Assembly (NCBI GenBank): GCA_023489065.1
Contig: JAMDCL010000063.1
Coordinates: 1 to 5,535, forward strand
DNA length: 5,535 nucleotides
Origin: Deltaproteobacteria bacterium
Lineage (GTDB): Bacteria; JAMCPX01
Reading direction: 5' to 3'
Below the pieces are notes generated by a model, which had not been told where the DNA came from, did not search any database, and was given only the letters and a program-made list of their open reading frames with translations. Below, in pieces: positions 1-4,278 of the stretch (the stretch's first letter is position 1; the number at the start of each line of letters is the position of its first letter). The translations under genes were made by a program, and so were the position numbers.

Positions 1-485
1 CCGGCAAGCTCCTCACTATAACGGAAGAGCTGAACGGCGATGAAAACATTAAACTGACGATGGTTATTGCCGACAAAGGTGTTATACGGAAGATGCACTT
101 TGACAATAATTTCATTCAATCGCCGGAATTTCAGACACTGAAGGGCCTTTATAAAACAATCGTGGAAAAGATGCCGCCGCCTTACACGGTGGATGAAGAC
201 GGGAAAAAAGTATCTATGACAACGATTAAAGCACTGATCGAATACTGCATGGAACATGCACAAAAAGGTCTGGCCATCCAACGGTATAAGGGACTCGGAG
301 AAATGAACCCGGAACAGCTCTGGGAAACAACTATGAACCCGGATAAAAGGATTATGGTTCAGGTAAGGATAGAGGATGCCGTTGCTGCGGATGAGATCTT
401 TACCATTCTGATGGGTGATAATGTACAGGCACGGCGGACTTTCATTGAAGAGAATGCCCTGTATGTCGTAAATCTGGATGTGTGA
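1..485 (+). CDS. gyrB: DNA gyrase subunit B, C-terminal part (5' end outside window)
   Basis: GyrB is the ATPase subunit of the type II topoisomerase that introduces negative supercoils with GyrA. The frame is open from position 3, so 160 residues and the stop are present; the ATPase and transducer domains and most of the TOPRIM core lie upstream. Visible landmarks are the TOPRIM-tail signature [20 protein letters not shown], followed by a TIEDA-like stretch ([13 protein letters not shown]), LMGD, RR.FIE.NA and the terminal YVVNLDV. These fit GyrB rather than ParE. The Met encoded at position 60 is internal, not a start. The stop TGA shares its A with the start of the next small gene (TGATG). 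Nothing looks damaged. The identification is secure from the family signatures seen here. Confidence 0.97.
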   Translation, partial: GKLLTITEELNGDENIKLTMVIADKGVIRKMHFDNNFIQSPEFQTLKGLYKTIVEKMPPPYTVDEDGKKVSMTTIKALIEYCMEHAQKGLAIQRYKGLGEMNPEQLWETTMNPDKRIMVQVRIEDAVAADEIFTILMGDNVQARRTFIEENALYVVNLDV

Positions 486-625
486 TGAGTATAAAAGAGA
501 CCGTAAAAAAGTACAAAGCTCAGATATATCTGGCCATTCTTTCCCTGTATGCGGTGATATTGGTACTCGGGGCTATCAGCGAGGTTTTTAACCTTGGCTG
601 GTTTCGCTGGCTCGGCCCCTGGTAA
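485..625 (+). CDS. Small single-span membrane protein, translationally coupled to gyrB
   Basis: This is a 46-residue ORF starting with ATG in the TGATG overlap at the end of gyrB, an arrangement typical of translational coupling. The N-terminus is basic ([13 protein letters not shown]). One hydrophobic segment follows at about residues 14-31 (IYLAILSLYAVILVLGAI), then an aromatic, tryptophan-rich tail (LGWFRWLGPW). By the positive-inside rule the N-terminus would be cytoplasmic with a short C-terminal tail outside; this is inference. I do not recognise a family. No strong Shine-Dalgarno precedes it, which fits dependence on gyrB translation. Its stop lies three bases from the stop of convergent folE2. 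It could be a chance ORF, but the membrane-segment composition and exact stop/start overlap argue for a real gene. Confidence 0.6.
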   Translation: MSIKETVKKYKAQIYLAILSLYAVILVLGAISEVFNLGWFRWLGPW

Positions 626-628
626 ATC

Positions 629-1405
629 TCATTTTTCCCTGTCGTATTCCACGTATGCATACACGTTATGATTGTGAATGGACTCGAGGTTTTCGGCCTC
701 GACGGAGAAACCGGTAATCTTTTTGTTCCTCTTCAGTTTCTTGGCAACTTCCCTTACAACATCCTCCACGAACATCGGGTTCTTGTACGAATGTTCGGTT
801 ATGTATTTTTCGTCGGGCCTTTTGAGCAGCGAGAATAACTCGGCAGAAGCGGAATGTTCCACGATATCGATGACCTCTTCTATCCATACGAGACCGGTGA
901 ACCTTAGATGAACGGTGACAAAACCTCTTTGGTTGTGTGCGCCGAACCTGCTTATCTCCTTTGAACAGGGACACAGCGTTAGCACCGGCACACTCACGAC
1001 AAGTATAAAGTCCGTACCTGCACCGTTTTTAATACCCATGAACTTACAGTTGTATTCCATCAAACTCGGCGAGTGCGTCACCGGGGATTTCTTTTCCACA
1101 AAATAGGGGAATTCTATCTCGAGATGTGCGGAGTTGGCATTGAAGCGTTTCTGCATGTTTTCGAGAATCCCGGGGAAGTCCTTAATATTGATATTCCCCC
1201 TGTGCACATTGAGGATCTCGACGAACCTGCTCATGTGCGTGCCCTTGAACTGCTTTGGCAGGTCAACGTACATATTGATGCTTGCGATCGTATGCTGTAT
1301 ACCGTTCTTCCTGTCCAGCACGGTAATAGGATACCGTATGTTTTTTATGCCGACCTTGTCGATGCCGATGCCCCTGGTATCAAACGTATTCTGAATATCC
1401 TTCAT
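629..1405 (-). CDS. folE2: GTP cyclohydrolase FolE2 (type IB)
   Basis: FolE2 converts GTP to 7,8-dihydroneopterin triphosphate and formate, the entry step to folate and 7-deazapurine (queuosine) synthesis in the cytoplasm. The 258-residue length is normal. Family signatures in order are KGTHMSRF (54-61), LCPCSKEIS (144-152), GAHNQRG (155-161), LLKRPDEKYITE (193-204), NPMFVEDVVR (209-218) and ESIHNHN (241-247). By family knowledge the active-site and metal residues should be C145 or C147, H157, E199 and H244/H246, and all are present. Type IB enzymes do not strictly need zinc, unlike FolE. The gene is last in the minus-strand cluster, 29 bases after queD, which uses its product. No Zur-type operator was evident. 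Its stop nearly abuts the convergent microprotein gene, leaving no room for a terminator between them. Confidence 0.96.
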   Translation of the reverse strand: MKDIQNTFDTRGIGIDKVGIKNIRYPITVLDRKNGIQHTIASINMYVDLPKQFKGTHMSRFVEILNVHRGNINIKDFPGILENMQKRFNANSAHLEIEFPYFVEKKSPVTHSPSLMEYNCKFMGIKNGAGTDFILVVSVPVLTLCPCSKEISRFGAHNQRGFVTVHLRFTGLVWIEEVIDIVEHSASAELFSLLKRPDEKYITEHSYKNPMFVEDVVREVAKKLKRNKKITGFSVEAENLESIHNHNVYAYVEYDREK

Positions 1406-1417
1406 TGAACTTTACAA

Positions 1418-1423
1418 CTCCTT
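1418..1423 (-). promoter_or_regulatory. folE2 ribosome binding site
   Basis: AAGGAG on the minus strand lies in the queD-folE2 gap, 12 bases before the folE2 ATG. The match is strong but the spacing is longer than the usual 5-9 bases. The start is nevertheless supported because the protein's N-terminus matches the normal FolE2 length. Confidence 0.55.
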
Positions 1424-1434
1424 GTCCCGAATAA

Positions 1435-1803
1435 TTATTTATCTGCCCTGTAGATCGCCCAGTTGTTATCGGACTCCCAGACCTTTACCGCGCTTATCCG
1501 GACCATGCCGGAAATCTCAACGGAGAGTGACTTATACAGGTACTCCGCTATATTCTCTGCGGACGGTTCGATCTCCGTGAAAGGGGCTATTTCATTGATA
1601 TAGCCGTGATCGAGGACCTTGAGGACGGTATCAAGTTTTTGCTTCAGCAGTGCAAAATCCATGAGCATCCCGTTGACAAGGCTTTCTCCATGGACGGTCA
1701 ATTCCACCGTATAGTTGTGCCCGTGCAGGTTTTCACATTTACCGTTATAATTCCTCAGCCGGTGCGCCGCAGAAAATCTTCGTACAACGCCTATCTCGTA
1801 CAT
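1435..1803 (-). CDS. queD: 6-carboxy-5,6,7,8-tetrahydropterin synthase QueD (PTPS family)
   Basis: QueD turns 7,8-dihydroneopterin triphosphate into 6-carboxy-tetrahydropterin, the second step towards preQ0 and queuosine. The protein is 122 residues, typical of the family. The zinc ligands H14, H27 and H29 (HGH), the catalytic C23 in KCENLHGHN, the D65/H66 pair in LDHGY and E110 in VWESDNNW are all visible. They fall at the positions expected from E. coli-type QueD. The frame stays open 26 codons further upstream, but that extension runs into rsmG and has no family character. The ATG at 1803 has AGGGG four bases before it and gives the canonical N-terminus MYEIGV. It lies 13 bases after the rsmG stop and 29 bases before folE2. 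A 6-pyruvoyl-tetrahydropterin synthase role is possible but less likely beside folE2. Confidence 0.94.
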   Translation of the reverse strand: MYEIGVVRRFSAAHRLRNYNGKCENLHGHNYTVELTVHGESLVNGMLMDFALLKQKLDTVLKVLDHGYINEIAPFTEIEPSAENIAEYLYKSLSVEISGMVRISAVKVWESDNNWAIYRADK

Positions 1804-1816
1804 GGTTCCCCTTTGT

Positions 1817-2455
1817 TCATGTTTTTTCGAATACCAGAATCCTTCTAAATGAGCCGTCGGGCAAGTTCGTAACGAATTCATCGGTCTGTTTCAACCCGAC
1901 CATTGCAGGCTTATCCTCTTCTTTTTTTGATTTCATTGCAATAAGTTTCCCGCGGTTTTTCAAATACGGCATTGATAATTCGGCAAACTCCTGCAGGGAA
2001 AATGAGGCGCGCGATATTACCACATCAAAACTTTTACCCATAATTTCCTGGAAGTTTTTTTCCTCGGCTCTTTGGTGCAGTGCCGTTGCGCCTTTCATTT
2101 TCAAAAGACCTATCATAGTGCTAATGAAGTTTGTTTTTTTCAATCGTGCATCAAGCATTACTATTTTTACGGACGGCCTGGCGATTTTGATCGGCAGGCC
2201 GGGAAAACCGGCACCGCTGCCGATATCAAGGACGAAATCATTGACGCCGATAAATTTTAATGGGGTCAGGGAATCTATAAAATGCTTGATGATAATACCG
2301 GACTCTTCTTCAATGGCAGTCAGGTTAATGACCTTGTTCCACCGCATAAGCTCGTCCATGTACAACTGAAACGCATGGAGAGTATCCTCGAGGCCGCCCT
2401 CGATATCGCTTTGTTTCAGAAATGTTTCCAGAAGGGATCTGTTTTCTGGCATCAT
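1817..2455 (-). CDS. rsmG: 16S rRNA (guanine(527)-N7)-methyltransferase RsmG
   Basis: RsmG (GidB) uses S-adenosylmethionine to methylate N7 of G527 in the 530 loop of 16S rRNA; loss is known to give low-level streptomycin resistance. The protein is 212 residues, normal for the family. Diagnostic segments are RWNKVINLTAI (38-48), HFIDSL (58-63), the SAM-binding glycine loop VLDIGSGAGFPGLPI (75-89), the acidic LDAR (101-104), RAEE (129-132), VISRASFSL (146-154) and MKSKK (174-178). Two Met codons stand at the start; either could initiate. No clear Shine-Dalgarno precedes them in the 31-base gap after the crp-like gene, so translation may depend on its neighbour. In many bacteria rsmG sits beside mnmG or parAB near the origin; here it sits in a regulator/pterin cluster instead. 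Confidence 0.96.
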   Translation of the reverse strand: MMPENRSLLETFLKQSDIEGGLEDTLHAFQLYMDELMRWNKVINLTAIEEESGIIIKHFIDSLTPLKFIGVNDFVLDIGSGAGFPGLPIKIARPSVKIVMLDARLKKTNFISTMIGLLKMKGATALHQRAEEKNFQEIMGKSFDVVISRASFSLQEFAELSMPYLKNRGKLIAMKSKKEEDKPAMVGLKQTDEFVTNLPDGSFRRILVFEKT

Positions 2456-2486
2456 AGGTTTACTTTATACCGGATACAAACGAGCC

Positions 2487-3164
2487 TTACTTCTTTCCCA
2501 TGTTCATGGACATATCCCTGTAGACGAGCATCCTGGAAGGCAGGATCTTTATATACCCTTTTTTTTGCCAGGCAGAGAAGATCCTCGACACCGTTTCACG
2601 GGTGCTGCCGATTGCATTGGCTATGTCCTGCCTTTTGATGTTTCCGGTTATGACGGTATAATACCCTTCTTTTTTCCCTTCTGTCTTGATAAGGCCGTTT
2701 ATATACTTTATCAGCCTCTCATAAACATTCAAAAGTGCCAGGTCCTCTATCATTGCGTCCGCTTCCCTTACCCGTACGCTCATGTCTTTTAATATTTTTA
2801 TGGCTATGCCGGGAGACGATTTTAAAACATTCAGGAAATCGTTGCGCTTCAGTATGATAAAATCCGTGTTCTCCGTGGTCATTGCATTAGCAGAGCGCGG
2901 CATGCCGTCAAGCAGCGACATCTCTCCGAAAAATTGTCCTGTCCTGAGCAGGGCAAGGGTTATCTCCCTCCCTGCACTCGAATAGCGGTATATCCTGACC
3001 CCGCCTCTTGTAATCAAATACATGGCATCACCGGGGTCGTCCTGATGGAACAGCTCGGTAGCTTTCGGAATGTGCTGCTCCCGTATATAGGGCAACAACC
3101 TGGCGAACTCGTCCGGCGTAAGTTCGGAAAAAATACCGATCTTTTTTATTTCGTGCTGAATCAT
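2487..3164 (-). CDS. Crp/Fnr-family transcriptional regulator
   Basis: This is a 225-residue two-domain regulator. The N-terminal cNMP-binding-type beta-barrel covers about residues 10-125. It has GDAMYLITRGGVRIY (45-59) and a phosphate-binding-cassette-like stretch FGEMSLLDGMPRSANA (79-94), with E81, R90 and S91 where cAMP-binding Crp proteins have Glu-Arg-Ser. A dimerisation helix follows (about 118-145). The C-terminal winged helix carries KRQDIANAIGSTRETVSR (177-194), whose R189/E190/R194 match Crp DNA-contact positions. The protein contains no cysteine, so an Fnr-type iron-sulphur sensor is excluded. The actual ligand and targets are unknown. The start is fixed: an in-frame TAG lies two codons upstream. 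An AGGG is only one base from the ATG, too close for a normal ribosome site. It is first in the minus-strand cluster and may control itself or the divergent promoter. Confidence 0.92.
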   Translation of the reverse strand: MIQHEIKKIGIFSELTPDEFARLLPYIREQHIPKATELFHQDDPGDAMYLITRGGVRIYRYSSAGREITLALLRTGQFFGEMSLLDGMPRSANAMTTENTDFIILKRNDFLNVLKSSPGIAIKILKDMSVRVREADAMIEDLALLNVYERLIKYINGLIKTEGKKEGYYTVITGNIKRQDIANAIGSTRETVSRIFSAWQKKGYIKILPSRMLVYRDMSMNMGKK

Positions 3165-3199
3165 ACCCTATATAAACAACATACCACCGGCAAAGTCAA
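3165..3199 (-). promoter_or_regulatory. Candidate promoter of the crp-rsmG-queD-folE2 cluster
   Basis: Minus strand: TTGACT (3199-3194, five of six to the -35 consensus), then 17 bases, then TTTATA (3176-3171). An overlapping TATATA lies at 3174-3169. From TTTATA a start point about seven bases downstream would fall at 3164, the A of the crp-like ATG. This would make a leaderless mRNA. The -10 match is weak, so the call is tentative. Confidence 0.4.
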
Positions 3200-3259
3200 C
3201 ACGGCGCCTCCCTTAAATTATAAGTAAACCAATGGGTAAATAACACCCACGAGTTTTGT

Positions 3260-3287
3260 TTGACATTTTAGGTTCATTATGAACAAT
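3260..3287 (+). promoter_or_regulatory. Rightward promoter with palindromic operator-like site
   Basis: A perfect -35 TTGACA (3260-3265) is followed, 16 bases on, by AACAAT (3282-3287, four of six to TATAAT); AATACT, 19 bases on, is an alternative. The spacer carries the perfect inverted repeat GTTCAT-T-ATGAAC (3272-3284). This is a classic position for a repressor that blocks RNA polymerase. It would transcribe the 3406 ORF and the secreted-protein genes. The regulator is unknown; the site does not look like the Crp consensus TGTGA-N6-TCACA. Confidence 0.5.
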
Positions 3288-3356
3288 ACTACAAGTAATG
3301 GTACATTGATTTATAGCTTTACTCACCTCCGAAAGTAGATTGCGTTAAGATTATGA

Positions 3357-3374
3357 GAATCCATGAAGGGATTC
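3357..3374 (+). repeat. Short hairpin in the leader
   Basis: GAATCC, a six-base loop ATGAAG, then GGATTC form a perfect six-pair inverted repeat. It lies 20 bases upstream of the AAGGAGG ribosome site at 3395-3401. No T-run follows, so it is not a terminator. It could be a leader structure or chance. Confidence 0.35.
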
Positions 3375-3405
3375 GGTGCTATAAACAATTGAATAAGGAG
3401 GCATT

Positions 3406-3588
3406 ATGCAAGGCATAACGAGTGTGTGCTACACCCACACACATGATAAGTTTATCTTTTTTCCGTCATTACGATGCGCCCTTGGTGCAGAAGCAATCTT
3501 TCCAGTCCGTCATTCCAGCCCCGTATTACATAAGGATCAAAACTCCAGTGTTTTTGTTCAAATCCTTACAAGGAATGGTAATGTATGA
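3406..3588 (+). CDS. Doubtful 60-residue ORF, possible leader or decayed gene start
   Basis: ATG at 3406 has a full AAGGAGG (3395-3401) four bases upstream, the best ribosome site in this region, so translation from here is plausible. The 60-residue product (MQGITSVCYTHTHDKF...) matches nothing I recognise and has no membrane segment. Most of it is translated repeat-like sequence (3463-3525). A 7-pair hairpin, GTGTGTG/CACACAC with a 7-base loop (3422-3442), sits in its first codons. Its stop overlaps the next start as ATGA at 3585-3588, which could couple it to the signal-peptide ORF. Either it is a leader ORF, or the strong start belonged to a gene later interrupted by a repeat. Codon content gives no support for a conserved protein. 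Confidence 0.3.
   Translation: MQGITSVCYTHTHDKFIFFPSLRCALGAEAIFPVRHSSPVLHKDQNSSVFVQILTRNGNV
3422..3462 (+). repeat. Hairpin followed by a T-run, weak attenuator-like signal
   Basis: GTGTGTG (3422-3428) pairs with CACACAC (3436-3442). A second small inverted repeat, GATAAGTTTATC (3445-3456), runs directly into six T residues (3457-3462). The second stem is AT-only apart from its end pair and has a tiny loop, so terminator strength would be low. Its place inside the early 3406 ORF would suit attenuation, but this is inference. Confidence 0.25.
3463..3525. repeat. Degenerate dispersed GTCATT-type repeat
   Basis: CCGTCATT occurs twice 44 bases apart (3463-3470 and 3507-3514). The first copy continues as ACGATGCGCC and, after a short interval, GAAGCAATCTT (3490-3500). 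This order, GTCATT-(G)CGA-...-GAAGCAATCT, resembles a widespread non-coding bacterial repeat of the form GTCATTGCGAG...GAAGCAATCTC, in mutated form. The resemblance is from memory of such repeats, not a database match. It lies within the 3406 ORF, which argues that the ORF is not a conserved protein. Confidence 0.45.
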
Positions 3589-3725
3589 AGTCTGCTAAGG
3601 TTTTTACATACACTTTTTTGTCTTTGGCAATATTTTTATTTTTAAATACATTGGTTTTATCAGATAGTGGAAAAGAAAGAGCAGACTATAAACATGAAAC
3701 ACCCCCTGTAGCAAATCGCCTTTGA
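3585..3725 (+). pseudogene. Signal-peptide fragment of a split secreted SLT-like protein
   Basis: ATG at 3585 has AAGGAA (3570-3575) nine bases upstream. The 46 codons encode a basic start (MKSAKV), a hydrophobic core at about residues 11-25 (FLSLAIFLFLNTLVL) and a polar stretch SDSGKERADYKHETPP, then stop at 3723-3725. It looks like a Sec signal peptide cut short. The next ORF, in the frame one base behind, is open from 3698, so the two overlap for 28 bases. One added base in the shared stretch, for example in the five-C run at 3702-3706, would fuse them. A Glu at residue 31 would then lie about 30 residues before the GYGIMQLT motif, a possible catalytic position. It could also be a free 46-residue peptide, but fusion to the downstream domain is more likely. 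Confidence 0.6.
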
Positions 3726-4255
3726 TTCCTCTTACCGATGGCTATCCGGCCCAGTCCTGTGACAATGGCTATGGCATCATGCAGCTCACACAGGGCATAC
3801 CAGGAGGGCTGACTTATAATTTAGGCAACTATACCGATACCCCGACACAAGACATGATTTGGAACTGGGTTGCTAATATCAATGCAGGGGAGAATGTGAT
3901 GCTGAACAAACTCAATGACGAGACTACCTATGAGGATAGGTTTACCCAGGATACAGGCTTTTACTACCCAACACCTGAACAAACAGAAATGAACGTCTGG
4001 CAGAGGTATAATGGAGGGATCTATTACAAATTCGGATGTCAAGATGCTAATGGTAATACGTACTTCTATTCCATACAAAATGGAGTGCCTACCATACCCA
4101 ACATATGTTTTACAGAAAATTTACCATTTGATTGGTTTAAGAATCCGATACTAAATCAGAAGGAATATGTCAAATGTACGATAAACGGTATAGGTTATCC
4201 TTATGCATACTGTGTGAATAATATTGCGGCGCAACATCCTGATTGGTGCCAATAA
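3722..4255 (+). CDS. Lytic transglycosylase-like (SLT) domain, frame-separated from its signal peptide
   Basis: As an independent ORF the only candidate start is TTG at 3722, with no ribosome site, giving 177 residues. The motif GYGIMQLT (16-23) is characteristic of SLT-type lytic transglycosylases, which cleave peptidoglycan between MurNAc and GlcNAc. IWNWVANINAGENVML (46-61) matches the following helix with its N-I-x-x-G, and RYNGG (95-99) takes the place of the usual AYNxG. The catalytic Glu normally precedes the GxMQ motif and is absent from this frame. Six cysteines (13, 106, 129, 152, 164, 176) fit an exported, disulphide-bonded protein. The domain's usual N-terminal helices are missing even if the frames are joined, so an internal deletion plus frameshift, hence a pseudogene, is the favoured reading. 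The next gene follows after 23 bases. Confidence 0.65.
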   Translation: MIPLTDGYPAQSCDNGYGIMQLTQGIPGGLTYNLGNYTDTPTQDMIWNWVANINAGENVMLNKLNDETTYEDRFTQDTGFYYPTPEQTEMNVWQRYNGGIYYKFGCQDANGNTYFYSIQNGVPTIPNICFTENLPFDWFKNPILNQKEYVKCTINGIGYPYAYCVNNIAAQHPDWCQ

Positions 4256-4278
4256 GCAAAATAAGAAGAGGAGGAACA

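Larger units (their letters stand above)
3165..3584. other. Divergent intergenic control region
   Basis: These 420 bases separate the conserved minus-strand cluster from the rightward secreted-protein genes. They hold a leftward and a rightward candidate promoter and a perfect 13-base palindrome. Three short hairpins are present: 3233-3249 (TGGGT/ACCCA, loop 7), 3357-3374 and 3422-3442. There is also a Shine-Dalgarno leading into a doubtful 60-codon ORF, and a degenerate repeat. No recognised riboswitch or RNA gene was found. Confidence 0.6.

Noticed and set aside
684..702. Six-pair inverted repeat TCGAGG/CCTCGA as a terminator
   Set aside because: It lies inside folE2 codons and has no adjacent T-run on either strand.
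1073..1408. Plus-strand ORFs antisense to folE2 (also one at 1134-1394)
   Set aside because: They overlap a secure folE2 gene, have no family features, and are shadows of its coding frame.
1804..1881. 26-codon upstream extension of queD
   Set aside because: It runs into rsmG and lacks family similarity, while ATG 1803 has its own AGGGG site and gives the standard length.
2282..2638. Plus-strand 118-codon ORF across rsmG and the crp-like gene
   Set aside because: It is antisense to two well-identified genes and has no recognisable domain.
3319..3330. Minus-strand GGAGGTGAG as a ribosome site for a leftward gene
   Set aside because: The nearest ATG is 17 bases away and its frame stops after five codons.
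3300..3400. A cyclic-di-GMP (GEMM) or other riboswitch in the leader
   Set aside because: None of the expected conserved loop sequences is present; only a simple six-pair hairpin is seen.
3701..3707. ACCCCCT as a programmed -1 slippery heptamer
   Set aside because: It does not fit X-XXY-YYZ because the first base differs, and no clear downstream structure was found; mutation or slippage in the C-run is simpler.
3821..4078. Minus-strand 85-codon ORF
   Set aside because: It is a shadow antisense to the SLT-like frame, with no ribosome site or recognisable feature.
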